From Streptomyces sp. MZ04 (lineage in GTDB: Bacteria > Actinomycetota > Actinomycetes > Streptomycetales > Streptomycetaceae): a DNA stretch of 33,929 nucleotides. Both the position numbers and the translations under genes were made by a program. Positions 6,984 through 15,413 of the stretch are shown here, piece by piece. The notes under the pieces are model-generated. The model saw nothing but the letters and a program-made list of their open reading frames with translations, was not told the origin of the DNA and did not search any database. The number at the start of each line of letters is the position of its first letter. The first letter of the stretch is position 1. Location of the stretch: positions 1 to 33,929 of the forward strand of contig NZ_SRIC01000059.1 in NCBI RefSeq assembly GCF_004684775.1. The letters are read 5' to 3'.

Positions 6984-8507
6984 GTGCCTCATTCCATCGA
7001 TGCAGCCTTCACGGCGCTGCCGCTGCGGGCCCTGGCGGACGCCGCGCTGGCCCGCGCGCGTGCCCTGGGCGCCGACCACGCGGACTTCCGCCTCGAGCGG
7101 GTGCGCAGCGCGTCCTGGCGGCTGCGGGACGCCAAGCCGTCCGGCTCTTCGGACACCACGGACCTCGGTTACGCGGTCCGCGTGGTGCACGGCGGGACCT
7201 GGGGGTTCGCATCGGGCGTCGATCTGACGATGGACGCGGCGGCGAAGGTCGCGTCCCAGGCCGTGGCGATGGCGAAGCTGTCGGCACAGGTGATCAAGGC
7301 GGCGGGCTCCGACGAGCGCGTGGAGCTCGCGGGTGAGCCCGTGCACGCGGACAAGACCTGGGTCTCCTCGTACGAGATCGACCCCTTCTCCGTGCCGGAC
7401 GAGGAGAAGAGCGGGCTGCTCGCCGAGTGGAGCTCCCGGCTGCTCGCCGCCGACGGGGTCTCGCACGTCGACACCTCGCTGCTCACGGTGCACGAGAACA
7501 AGTTCTACGCGGACACGGCGGGGACGGTCACCACGCAGCAGCGGGTGCGCCTTCACCCGCAGCTCACCGCGGTCGCGGTCGACGAGACGAGCGGCGAGTT
7601 CGACTCGATGCGGACGATCGCGCCGCCGGCCGGCCGCGGCTGGGAGTACCTGACCGGGACCGGCTGGGACTGGGACGCGGAGCTGGCCCGCATCCCGGAG
7701 CACCTCGCCGAGAAGATGCGGGCGCCGAGCGTGCAGGCCGGCTCGTACGACCTGATCGTCGACCCCTCGAACCTCTGGCTGACGATCCACGAGTCCATCG
7801 GGCACGCCACCGAGCTGGACCGCGCGCTCGGCTACGAAGCGGCGTACGCGGGCACCTCCTTCGCCACCTTCGACCAGCTCGGCAAGCTCGCCTACGGCTC
7901 GTCGCTGATGAACGTGACGGGCGACAGGACCGCCGAGCACGGCCTGGCGACCATCGGGTACGACGACGAGGGCGTGGCCGCGCAGTCCTGGGACCTGGTG
8001 AAGGACGGCACGCTGGTGGGCTACCAGCTGGACCGCCGGATCGCGAAGCTCACCGGCTTCGAGCGCTCCAACGGCTGCGCGTACGCGGACTCCCCCGGGC
8101 ACGTCCCGGTGCAGCGGATGGCGAACGTGTCGCTGCAGCCGGATCCGGGCGGGCTCTCGACGGAGGACCTCATCGCGGGTGTCGACCGGGGCATTTACGT
8201 CGTCGGTGACCGTTCCTGGTCGATCGACATGCAGAGGTACAACTTCCAGTTCACGGGGCAACGCTTCTATCGCATCGAGAACGGCCGCATCACCGGCCAG
8301 TTGCGCGATGTCGCGTACCAGGCGACGACCACCGACTTCTGGGGTTCGATGGCGGCGGTCGGCGGTCCGCAGACGTATGTCCTCGGTGGCGCCTTCAACT
8401 GCGGCAAGGCCCAGCCGGGCCAGGTCGCGTCCGTCTCGCACGGCTGCCCATCGGCCCTGTTCCGGGGCGTGAACATTCTCAACACCACGCAGGAGGCGGG
8501 TCGATGA
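6984..8507 (+). CDS. tldD: TldD-family metalloprotease subunit
   Basis: TldD is the catalytic half of the heterodimeric TldD/TldE zinc protease. In E. coli it trims the microcin B17 leader and degrades CcdA, acting on unfolded peptides inside the cell. The zinc motif HESIGH (HExxxH) is at residues 269-274 with the start chosen here. Length is 507 residues. The GTG at 6984 is preferred over an in-frame GTG at 6960 because AGGGAG lies 7 nt before it. The stop overlaps the start of tldE by ATGA, so the two products are made together. The native substrate in this organism is unknown; RiPP leader processing is possible, but no precursor gene is adjacent. Confidence 0.93.
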   Translation: MPHSIDAAFTALPLRALADAALARARALGADHADFRLERVRSASWRLRDAKPSGSSDTTDLGYAVRVVHGGTWGFASGVDLTMDAAAKVASQAVAMAKLSAQVIKAAGSDERVELAGEPVHADKTWVSSYEIDPFSVPDEEKSGLLAEWSSRLLAADGVSHVDTSLLTVHENKFYADTAGTVTTQQRVRLHPQLTAVAVDETSGEFDSMRTIAPPAGRGWEYLTGTGWDWDAELARIPEHLAEKMRAPSVQAGSYDLIVDPSNLWLTIHESIGHATELDRALGYEAAYAGTSFATFDQLGKLAYGSSLMNVTGDRTAEHGLATIGYDDEGVAAQSWDLVKDGTLVGYQLDRRIAKLTGFERSNGCAYADSPGHVPVQRMANVSLQPDPGGLSTEDLIAGVDRGIYVVGDRSWSIDMQRYNFQFTGQRFYRIENGRITGQLRDVAYQATTTDFWGSMAAVGGPQTYVLGGAFNCGKAQPGQVASVSHGCPSALFRGVNILNTTQEAGR

Positions 8508-9916
8508 CCTCTCGTACGAACCGTACGAACGGTACGAACAAGCCGCACGAGATCGTCGAGCGTGCCCTCGAACTGTCCACCGCCGACGGCTGCGTCGTGA
8601 TCGCCGACGAGGGGTCGACGGCGAATCTGCGCTGGGCCGGCAACGCCCTGACCACCAACGGCGTCACCCGCGGCCGCACCCTCACCGTCATCGCGACCGT
8701 CGACGGCAAGGAGGGCACCGCGTCGGGAGTCGTCTCGCGCTCGGCCGTGACCGCTGACGATCTCGAGCCGCTGGTGCGCGCCGCCGAGCATGCCGCGCGC
8801 GGGGCCGGTCCCGCCGAGGACGCGCAGCCGCTGGTGAGCGGGGGCGAGGAGTCCGCGGACTTCAGGGACGCCCCCGCCGAGACCTCGTCCGCGGTCTTCG
8901 CCGACTTCGCCCCGGCGCTCGGCGAGGCCTTCGCACGGGCCCGCGCGGGCGGGCGTGAGCTGTACGGCTTCGCCAACCACGAGCTCGTATCGAGCTATCT
9001 CGGTACGTCGACGGGGCTCCGGCTGCGGCACGATCAGCCCAACGGGACCCTGGAACTCAACGCGAAGAGCCCGGACCGGACGAAGTCGGCGTGGGCCGGG
9101 CGGGCCACCCGGGACTTCAAGGACGTCGATCCGGCGGCGCTCGACGCGGAGCTCGCGCAGCGCCTGGGCTGGGCCCGGCGGCGTATCGATCTGCCGGCGG
9201 GCCGGTACGAGACGCTGCTTCCGCCGACCGCCGTCGCCGACCTGCTGATCTACCAGCTGTGGTCGGCATCGGCACGGGACGCGGCCGAGGGCCGCACGGT
9301 GTTCTCCAAGCCGGGCGGCGGCACCCGCGTCGGCGACCGGCTCGCCGAGCTGCCGCTGACCCTGCGCAGCGACCCGAACGAGCCGGGCCTGGAGTCCGCC
9401 CCGTTCGTGCTCGCGCACGCGTCCGGCGGCGACTCGTCGGTCTTCGACAACGGGCTTCCGCTGGCCGCCACCGACTGGGTGCGCGCGGGCGAGCTCACGC
9501 ATCTGACGAGCACCCGGCACAGCGCCGCCCTGACCGGCCTTCCGGTCGCCCCGGCCATCGACAATCTCGTCCTCGACGGCGGCTCCGAGCGCTCCCTGCA
9601 GGAGATGGTCGCGAGCACCGAGCGGGGCCTGCTGCTCACCTGCCTCTGGTACATCCGCGAGGTCGACCCGGCGACGCTGCTGCTCACCGGGCTCACCAGG
9701 GACGGCGTCTATCTCGTCGAGAACGGCGAGGTCGTGGGCGAGGTGAACAACTTCCGCTTCAACGAGTCGCCGGTCGACCTGCTCCTCCGGGCCGCCGAGG
9801 CCGGGCGCACGGAAAAGACGCTGCCGAGGGAGTGGGGCGACTGGTTCACTCGGGCCGCGATGCCCGCGCTGCGCATCCCCGACTTCAACATGAGCTCGGT
9901 CAGCCAGGGCGTGTGA
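8504..9916 (+). CDS. tldE: TldE/PmbA-family partner subunit
   Basis: This is the 470-residue partner of TldD. It has the PmbA/TldE fold but no HExxxH zinc motif, as expected for the non-catalytic half that completes the enclosed active site. AGGAGG precedes the ATG, and the ATGA overlap with tldD indicates translational coupling. An odd N-terminus (TNRTNGTNK) is encoded by three repeats of an ACGAACGGTACG-like string. It looks like a low-complexity extension, and a start slightly further in cannot be excluded. Confidence 0.9.
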   Translation: MTSRTNRTNGTNKPHEIVERALELSTADGCVVIADEGSTANLRWAGNALTTNGVTRGRTLTVIATVDGKEGTASGVVSRSAVTADDLEPLVRAAEHAARGAGPAEDAQPLVSGGEESADFRDAPAETSSAVFADFAPALGEAFARARAGGRELYGFANHELVSSYLGTSTGLRLRHDQPNGTLELNAKSPDRTKSAWAGRATRDFKDVDPAALDAELAQRLGWARRRIDLPAGRYETLLPPTAVADLLIYQLWSASARDAAEGRTVFSKPGGGTRVGDRLAELPLTLRSDPNEPGLESAPFVLAHASGGDSSVFDNGLPLAATDWVRAGELTHLTSTRHSAALTGLPVAPAIDNLVLDGGSERSLQEMVASTERGLLLTCLWYIREVDPATLLLTGLTRDGVYLVENGEVVGEVNNFRFNESPVDLLLRAAEAGRTEKTLPREWGDWFTRAAMPALRIPDFNMSSVSQGV

Positions 9917-9968
9917 CGCCCATAGACTGACGCGTAACCATTCGAACCTTTCAAGGAGACACAGGACC

Positions 9969-11237
9969 GTGACGGACATCGTCGACGAGCTGAAGTGGCG
10001 GGGACTCTTCTCCCTGTCCACTGACGAAGATGCACTGCGCAAGTCGCTCGCGGACGGTCCCGTCACGTTCTATTGCGGCTTCGACCCGACCGCGGCGAGC
10101 CTGCACGTGGGCCACCTCGTGCAGGTCCTCACCGTCCGCAGGCTCCAGCAGGCGGGCCACCGTCCGCTGGCCCTGGTGGGCGGCGCGACGGGTCAGATCG
10201 GTGACCCCCGGCCGACCGCCGAGCGCACCCTGAACGACCCGGAGACGGTCGCGAACTGGGTGGGCAGGCTGCGCACCCAGATCGAGCCGTTCCTGTCCTT
10301 CGAGGGCGAGAACGCCGCGACGATGGTCAACAACCTGGACTGGACCGCGGGCCTCTCCGCGATCGAGTTCCTGCGGGACATCGGCAAGCACTTCCGGGTG
10401 AACAAGATGCTCACCAAGGACTCCGTGGCCCGCCGCCTGGAGTCCCAGGAGGGCATCTCCTACACGGAGTTCAGCTACCAGCTCCTGCAGGGCATGGACT
10501 TCCTCGAGCTCTACCGGCGCTACGGCTGCACGCTCCAGCAGGGCGGATCCGACCAGTGGGGCAACCTCACGGCCGGCATCGACCTGATCCACCGCGTGGA
10601 GCCGGACGCCACGGTGCACGCGCTCGCGACGCCGCTGATGGTCAAGGCGGACGGCACCAAGTTCGGCAAGACCGAGGGCGGCGCCGTCTGGCTCGACCCG
10701 GAGATGACCACGCCGTACGCGTTCTACCAGTTCTGGCTGAACGTGGACGACCGGGACATCTCGACGTACATGCGGATCCTGTCCTTCAAGTCCCGCGAGG
10801 AGCTCGAGGAGATCGAGAGGCAGACCGAGGAGCGTCCGCAGGCGCGTGCCGCGCAGCGCGCGCTCGCCGAGGAACTGACGACGCTGGTGCACGGCGCCGA
10901 CCAGTGCGCCGCGGTCATCGCCGCGTCCAAGGCGCTCTTCGGCCAGGGCGATCTCGCCGAGCTGGACGAGGCGACGCTGGCCGCGGCGCTCTCCGAGCTG
11001 CCGCACATCCAGGTCGCCGAGCTCGGCCCGGTCGTGGACCTGTTCGCGGAGGTCGGCCTGGTGGCGAGCAAGTCCGCGGCCCGGCGCACGGTCAAGGAGG
11101 GCGGTGCCTACGTGAACAACGCGAAGGTCGCCGCCGAGGACGCCGTGGCGTCCCGCGACGAACTCCTGCACGGTCGCTGGCTGGTGCTCCGCCGGGGCAA
11201 GAAGAACCTGGCTGCGGTCGAGGTCACGGCGGGCTGA
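9969..11237 (+). CDS. tyrS: Tyrosyl-tRNA synthetase
   Basis: This enzyme charges tRNA-Tyr with tyrosine in the cytoplasm. It is a class I synthetase: HVGH at residues 46-49 is the HIGH motif and KFGKT at 231-235 is the KMSKS-type loop. A C-terminal S4-like RNA-binding domain follows (about 355-420, with VASKSAARRTVKEGGAYVNN). Length of 422 residues is normal. The GTG start has AAGGAGA about 9 nt upstream. No T-box leader is visible in the 52 nt after tldE. Transcription stops at a strong hairpin just downstream. Confidence 0.96.
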   Translation: MTDIVDELKWRGLFSLSTDEDALRKSLADGPVTFYCGFDPTAASLHVGHLVQVLTVRRLQQAGHRPLALVGGATGQIGDPRPTAERTLNDPETVANWVGRLRTQIEPFLSFEGENAATMVNNLDWTAGLSAIEFLRDIGKHFRVNKMLTKDSVARRLESQEGISYTEFSYQLLQGMDFLELYRRYGCTLQQGGSDQWGNLTAGIDLIHRVEPDATVHALATPLMVKADGTKFGKTEGGAVWLDPEMTTPYAFYQFWLNVDDRDISTYMRILSFKSREELEEIERQTEERPQARAAQRALAEELTTLVHGADQCAAVIAASKALFGQGDLAELDEATLAAALSELPHIQVAELGPVVDLFAEVGLVASKSAARRTVKEGGAYVNNAKVAAEDAVASRDELLHGRWLVLRRGKKNLAAVEVTAG

Positions 11238-11258
11238 CCCGCCGATCCGTACGCACGT

Positions 11259-11292
11259 CGAAGGGGCGGGTCCGCGTGGACCCGCCCCTTCG
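11259..11292. terminator. Strong bidirectional terminator after tyrS
   Basis: A perfect 15-bp stem (CGAAGGGGCGGGTCC with GGACCCGCCCCTTCG) closes a GCGT tetraloop. It sits between the convergent ends of tyrS and the GlsB-like gene and can terminate both. Confidence 0.85.
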
Positions 11293-11313
11293 GCGTGCGG
11301 CGGGGCAGGGAAC

Positions 11314-11589
11314 CTACGCCGTCTGTTTGTTTCCCTTGATCATCTTGTACGCCATGTCACCGAGGCCCACGACGACCAGCGCTGCCCCCAGCTGCAGGGC
11401 GTGCCGACCCCAGTCGATGCCTCTGGTCTCGTCGATGCCGAACCCGGCGGCGAGCGAGTTGCCGATGATCGCGCCGATGATGCCGAAGATCGTGGTCAGC
11501 CAGAGCGGGCTGTGCTGTTTGCCGGGCAGGATCGCCTTGGCGATCAGCCCCAGCACGAACCCCACGATGATGGCCCACAACCAGCCCAT
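11314..11589 (-). CDS. GlsB/YeaQ/YmgE-family stress-response membrane protein
   Basis: The protein has 91 residues and three hydrophobic helices. The family signature GxxxGxxA appears twice (VGFVLGLIAKAILPGK and FGIIGAIIGN). Related transglycosylase-associated proteins are small inner-membrane proteins induced by acid or envelope stress; none has a proven enzymatic role. GAGGAGG lies a few bases before the ATG. The C-terminal third (LQLGAALVVVGLGDMAYKMIKGNK) extends beyond the minimal family and adds the third helix. Confidence 0.85.
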   Translation of the reverse strand: MGWLWAIIVGFVLGLIAKAILPGKQHSPLWLTTIFGIIGAIIGNSLAAGFGIDETRGIDWGRHALQLGAALVVVGLGDMAYKMIKGNKQTA

Positions 11590-11600
11590 AGCTGCCTCCT

Positions 11601-11685
11601 CATACGGCTCGACATGAGCGTTACGGTCAGTGTCGGCCTGTCCGCCATACGGCGCATGTCGGGCACCCCCATACGTGGCATGTCG
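11601..11685. repeat. Direct repeats of a CATACG..GCATGTCG motif in an intergenic region
   Basis: CATACGGCGCATGTCG (11646-11661) and CATACGTGGCATGTCG (11670-11685) differ at two bases and are 24 bp apart. A third, weaker copy (CATACGGCTCGACATGAG) begins at 11601. All lie between the divergent GlsB-like gene and the DUF3099 gene. They could be operator half-sites of a regulator that binds direct repeats; no binding protein is known to me. Confidence 0.5.
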
Positions 11686-11804
11686 CAGGAAGTACGCCGA
11701 GAAGGGACGGGCCCCGGTCTCGTAGGCTGCGCAGCCCCGGCGTAACGTGGAACGGGTCCGGGCCGGGGAGAGCCCGGCGTCTTGTGAGCAGGCGGTGGAA
11801 TGTG

Positions 11805-12194
11805 ATGCGGAAGCAGAGCGGCGCCCAGGTCTTCCGGATCACCGGGGCCCGGCAGGGCCTCGCGGAGGACGTGCGCGGCAGGCAGCGACGCTACGTGATC
11901 TCGATGTCGGTCCGTACGCTTTCGGTCATTGCCGCCGCCGTCCTGTGGAACGTCGAGCGGCATGTCGCATTCGTTGCTCTGGTGCTCGGGATCCTCCTCC
12001 CGTACATCTCCGTCGTGATCGCCAATGCCGGCCGGGAGAACGCGCCCTCGCTGCCGTCCACCTTCGTACCGGCACCGTCACGGCCGATGATCGCTCCGCC
12101 GGCCGCCCGGACCGAGCCCGCGGAACCCATCCCGGAGGCCGGAACGGGGCCCGTGCCCGGCGAGTCCAACGCCCCTTCGGGCGATCAGAACTGA
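11805..12194 (+). CDS. DUF3099 family membrane protein
   Basis: The protein has 129 residues and is recognisable as the actinobacterial DUF3099 family by its QVFRITGARQGLAEDVRGRQRRYV opening. Two hydrophobic helices follow (about residues 30-75: SVRTLSVIAAAVLWNVE and VAFVALVLGILLPYISVVIA), then a proline/alanine-rich tail of about 50 residues. Function is unknown. The ATG at 11805 is preceded by GGTGGA; an in-frame GTG at 11784 would add seven residues (MSRRWNV) and is less likely. Confidence 0.82.
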   Translation: MRKQSGAQVFRITGARQGLAEDVRGRQRRYVISMSVRTLSVIAAAVLWNVERHVAFVALVLGILLPYISVVIANAGRENAPSLPSTFVPAPSRPMIAPPAARTEPAEPIPEAGTGPVPGESNAPSGDQN

Positions 12195-12315
12195 CCGTCG
12201 ACGTTGCGCCAAGCTCAAGAAAAGCTCAGATCAATCATGTAGTTCCGGTGCCAGGCACCGGGTCCCCCGTGACATACTTCGTACGCGCTCCGCATCCCCC
12301 GTCGGAGCGACAGAC

Positions 12316-12362
12316 CGACGCCGGGCAGCTCCCCCCGTGGCTGCTCGGCGTCGCCTTGTTTT
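12316..12362 (+). terminator. Intrinsic terminator just ahead of a small gene; possible attenuator
   Basis: CGACGCCGGGCAGC (12316-12329) pairs with GCTGCTCGGCGTCG (12340-12353), 14 bp with one G-U pair, followed by CCTTGTTTT. It is one of the few hairpins here with a real U-tract. It lies 120 nt after the DUF3099 stop and only 21 nt before the next GTG start. It either ends the DUF3099 transcript or acts as an attenuator for the gene after it. Confidence 0.7.
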
Positions 12363-12383
12363 GAACGCACTTGGACGTTACCT

Positions 12384-12599
12384 GTGAGCGACGAAACACC
12401 GATCTGTTCCGCCAAGGGCTGCCGCGCCGACGCGGTCTGGGTGCTCGCCTGGAACAACCCGAAGATCCACACGCCGGAGCGTCGCAAGACCTGGCTCGCG
12501 TGTGACGAGCACCGTGAGCACCTCTCCCAATTCCTCGACGTACGCGGCATGTTGAAGGACGTCGTCACGCTGACCGAGTGGGAAGCGCGGGAGGGCTAG
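12384..12599 (+). CDS. Small conserved Cys/His protein, putative metal-binding
   Basis: The protein has 71 residues with C8, C13, C40 and H43 (in ICSAKGC and LACDEH), spaced like a zinc-binding knuckle pair. Tryptophans W19, W23 and W37 surround the sites. The family is common in actinobacteria; databases sometimes label it acetone carboxylase, which the sequence does not support. The start is a GTG 21 nt past a strong terminator, so the gene needs its own promoter or read-through. The stop is 3 nt from the end of the convergent moaA. Confidence 0.8.
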   Translation: MSDETPICSAKGCRADAVWVLAWNNPKIHTPERRKTWLACDEHREHLSQFLDVRGMLKDVVTLTEWEAREG

Positions 12600-12602
12600 C
12601 GG

Positions 12603-13601
12603 CTAGCCGCCGATCGCCGACATCGGGCGGTCGGGCTGCAGGAACGTCGGGTCGTCGAGGCCCGAGCCGGCCTTCTTGCCCCACATGGCGAGCTTCCATA
12701 TGCGGGCGATGTTCTCGTCCGAGCCGTCCTCGTCCTCGGAGCGCAGGGCCGCCCGCAGGTCCGTCTCCTCGGTGGCGAACAGGCAGGTGCGGACCTGGCC
12801 GTCGGCCGTCAGCCGCGTGCGGTCGCAGGCCGAGCAGAAGGGCCGGGTGACGGAGGCGATGACGCCGACGCGATGCGGGCCGCCGTCCACGATCCAGCGC
12901 TCGGCGGGCGCCGAGCCGCGCTCGCCGGAGCCCTCGTCGGTGAGCTCGAAGCGCGTACGCAGCGACTGCAGGATGTCACCCGCGGTGATCATGCCGTCGC
13001 GCTTCCAGCCGTGCTGGGCGTCGAGGGGCATCTGCTCGATGAAGCGCAGTTCGTAGTCGTTCTCGACGGCCCAGGCCAGCAGGTCCGGGGCCTCGTCGTC
13101 GTTCAGGCCCGGCATCAGGACCGTGTTGACCTTGACCGGGGTGAGGCCCGCGTCGCGCGCGGCCTCGAGTCCTTCGAGGACGTCCTTGTGCCGGTCACGG
13201 CGGGTGAGGGTCTTGAAGACGTCGGGGCGCAGCGTGTCGAGTGAGACGTTGACCCGGTCGAGGCCCGCGGCCTTGAGGGCCTTCGCGGTGCGCTTGAGAC
13301 CGATGCCGTTCGTCGTCAGGGACATCTTGGGGCGCGGCTCCAGCTGGGCGCAGCGCTCGACGATGCCGACGAGGCCGGGGCGCAGCAGGGGCTCGCCGCC
13401 GGTGAAGCGGATCTCCTTGATGCCGAGCTGCGTCACGGCGATGCGGACGAGGCGGACGATCTCGTCGTCGGAGAGGAGCTCGGACTTGGACAGCCACTGC
13501 AGGCCCTCTTCGGGCATGCAGTACGTGCAGCGCAGATTGCACTTGTCGGTCAGCGAAACCCGCAGATCGGTGGCCACTCGGCCGTAAGTGTCGATGAGCA
13601 C
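12603..13601 (-). CDS. moaA: GTP 3',8-cyclase MoaA
   Basis: This radical-SAM enzyme converts GTP to 3',8-cyclo-GTP in the first step of molybdenum cofactor synthesis, acting with MoaC. The N-terminal 4Fe-4S cluster ligands are C21, C25 and C28 (CNLRCTYC). GGEP is at 68-71. The second cluster uses C256, C259 and C273. The protein ends in the essential Gly-Gly (SAIGG). Length of 332 residues is normal. The GTG start has GGAGGGGG upstream. No other moa gene lies in the window. Confidence 0.96.
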   Translation of the reverse strand: MLIDTYGRVATDLRVSLTDKCNLRCTYCMPEEGLQWLSKSELLSDDEIVRLVRIAVTQLGIKEIRFTGGEPLLRPGLVGIVERCAQLEPRPKMSLTTNGIGLKRTAKALKAAGLDRVNVSLDTLRPDVFKTLTRRDRHKDVLEGLEAARDAGLTPVKVNTVLMPGLNDDEAPDLLAWAVENDYELRFIEQMPLDAQHGWKRDGMITAGDILQSLRTRFELTDEGSGERGSAPAERWIVDGGPHRVGVIASVTRPFCSACDRTRLTADGQVRTCLFATEETDLRAALRSEDEDGSDENIARIWKLAMWGKKAGSGLDDPTFLQPDRPMSAIGG

Positions 13602-13675
13602 GTGGGCCCCCTCCCTGATCCTGTTCAGCCAGTCGGTTCAGATAGGGACGAGCCTACGTGACATGACTGACATCG

Positions 13676-13804
13676 ATGGGGGCCCGATCCCACGAGGAGC
13701 GGCACGGCCGCGTCGTAGAGATCTACCAGACGATCTACGACGCGGCCGCTGAGCTGCGTGTTCAGGTGGAATCGGAGGAAATCAGTGGGCCCCGGTGCCG
13801 GTGA
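13676..13804 (+). CDS. Possible 42-residue protein convergent with the symporter gene
   Basis: The frame begins MGARSHEERHGRVVEIYQTI and then reads DAAAELRVQVESEEIS. It has coding-like composition: about 80% G/C at third positions, with A/T concentrated at second positions. The middle would form an amphipathic helix. No clear ribosome site precedes the ATG. A perfect 15-bp inverted repeat lies within it, and its 3' end overlaps the symporter gene by 23 nt on the other strand. It may be a real small protein or the hairpin may be the only function. Confidence 0.35.
   Translation: MGARSHEERHGRVVEIYQTIYDAAAELRVQVESEEISGPRCR
13705..13748. repeat. Perfect 15-bp inverted repeat between moaA and the symporter gene
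   Basis: CGGCCGCGTCGTAGA (13705-13719) and TCTACGACGCGGCCG (13734-13748) pair perfectly around a 14-nt spacer. It lies 34 nt beyond the symporter stop on the minus strand, which fits a terminator for that transcript before moaA. It could also be a dimeric protein site. Confidence 0.6.
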
Positions 13805-15413
13805 GGGACCGCACCTCCAGCTCCGCGTACTTGCCCTTGTCGGGCTCCTCCTTCGACAGGACCGTGCCGAGCCAGCCGAGCAGGAAGCCGACGGGGATCG
13901 AGATGAGGCCCGGGTTCTCCAGCGGGAACCAGTGGAAGTCGACGCCCTTGAACATCGAGGTCTTCGGGTTGCCGGAGACGACCGGCGAGAAGAGCACCAG
14001 GAAGACCGCGGTGAAGAGGCCGCCGTAGATCGACCACAGCGCGCCCTGGGTGGTGAACTTCTTCCAGAAGAGGCTGTAGAGGATCGTCGGCAGGTTGGCG
14101 GACGCGGCGACCGCGAAGGCGAGCGCGACCAGACCTGCCACGTTCAGGTCGCGGGCGAGCGCGCCGAGTCCGATGGAGACGACGCCGATGAAGACCGTCG
14201 CCCAGCGGGCCGCCTTCATCTCCTGCTTCTCGGTGGCGTTGCCCTTCTTGATGACGTTGGCGTAGATGTCGTGCGCGAACGACGAGGACGAGGCCAGCGT
14301 CAGGCCCGCGACCACCGCGAGGATGGTGGCGAAGGCGACCGCCGAGATCGTGGCGAGCAGGATCGCGCCCCAGGACGAGTCGACGCCCCCTAGATGGAGC
14401 GCGAGCAGTGGTGCCGCCGTGTTGCCTGCCGGGTTGGACTCGATGATCTCGGCCGGCTTGATGAGCGCGGCGGCGCCGAAGCCGAGCGCGATCGTCATCA
14501 GGTAGAAGGCGCCGATGATGCCGATCGCCCAGTTCACGGACTTACGCGCGGCCTTGGCGGTCGGCACCGTGTAGAAGCGGATCAGGATGTGCGGCAGTCC
14601 TGCGGTGCCCAGGACGAGGGCGATGCCGAGCGAGATGAAGTCCAGCTTCGATGTGGACGTCGCGCCGTACTTCAATCCCGGCTCGAGGAACTTGGTGCCC
14701 TGGCCGCTGTTGGAGGCCGCCGATCCGAGCAGGTCGGAGATGTTGAAGTCGAACTTCAGCAGCACCAGGAAGGTCAGAAGCAGCGTGCCCGCGATGAGCA
14801 GGACGGCCTTGACCATCTGCACCCAGGTGGTGCCCTTCATACCGCCGATGGTGACGTACACGATCATCAGTACGCCGACGAGGGCGACGATCCCGACCTT
14901 GCCCGTGTCGGACGTGATGCCGAGCAGCAGCGAGACGAGGACGCCCGCGCCCGCCATCTGCGCAAGCAGGTAGAAGATCGACACGATGATCGTGGAGGTG
15001 CCCGCGGCCGTGCGCACCGGGCGCTGGCGCATCCGGTAGGCGAGCACGTCGCCCATCGTGTAGCGCCCGGAGTTGCGCAGCGGTTCGGCGACCAGGAGGA
15101 GTGCCACCAGCCAGGCGACCAGGAAGCCGATGGAGTAGAGGAAACCGTCGTACCCGAAGAGGGCGATCGCGCCCGCGATGCCGAGGAAGGACGCGGCCGA
15201 CATGTAGTCGCCGGAAACCGCGAGGCCGTTCTGGAAACCGGTGAACTGGCGGCCGCCCGCGTAGAAGTCGGCGGCGCTCTTGGTCTGGCGTCCTGCCCAG
15301 ACGGTGATGACCAGGGTGGCCACGACGAAGACCGCGAACAGGGAGATGATCAGCGGCCGGTGCTCGCTCGCCTCACCCGCGGCCAGGACAGTGGTGTTCA
15401 GCGCGGGGCTCAT
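13782..15413 (-). CDS. Sodium:solute symporter, acetate-type (ActP/MctC-like)
   Basis: This is a solute:sodium symporter family protein of 543 residues with about 13 membrane helices. The N-terminal YAGGRQFTGFQNGLAVSGDYMSAASFLG stretch is typical of cation/acetate symporters such as ActP and the corynebacterial monocarboxylate carrier MctC. Acetate, pyruvate or propionate is the likely substrate, but specificity cannot be set from sequence. The ATG at 15413 overlaps the stop of the DUF485 gene (ATGA), the usual arrangement of yjcH-actP-type pairs. An upstream in-frame start inside the DUF485 gene is not supported. Confidence 0.9.
   Translation of the reverse strand: MSPALNTTVLAAGEASEHRPLIISLFAVFVVATLVITVWAGRQTKSAADFYAGGRQFTGFQNGLAVSGDYMSAASFLGIAGAIALFGYDGFLYSIGFLVAWLVALLLVAEPLRNSGRYTMGDVLAYRMRQRPVRTAAGTSTIIVSIFYLLAQMAGAGVLVSLLLGITSDTGKVGIVALVGVLMIVYVTIGGMKGTTWVQMVKAVLLIAGTLLLTFLVLLKFDFNISDLLGSAASNSGQGTKFLEPGLKYGATSTSKLDFISLGIALVLGTAGLPHILIRFYTVPTAKAARKSVNWAIGIIGAFYLMTIALGFGAAALIKPAEIIESNPAGNTAAPLLALHLGGVDSSWGAILLATISAVAFATILAVVAGLTLASSSSFAHDIYANVIKKGNATEKQEMKAARWATVFIGVVSIGLGALARDLNVAGLVALAFAVAASANLPTILYSLFWKKFTTQGALWSIYGGLFTAVFLVLFSPVVSGNPKTSMFKGVDFHWFPLENPGLISIPVGFLLGWLGTVLSKEEPDKGKYAELEVRSLTGTGAH

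Noticed and set aside
6891..10066. Long minus-strand open frames opposite tldD and tldE
   Set aside because: They are rich in Arg, Ala and Gly, lack any family motif, and lie opposite two clear enzymes. High GC leaves such frames open by chance.
13663..13752. A 29-codon frame from the ATG at 13663
   Set aside because: Its residues are mainly Arg and Pro with no coding bias, and the overlapping 13676 frame is more protein-like.
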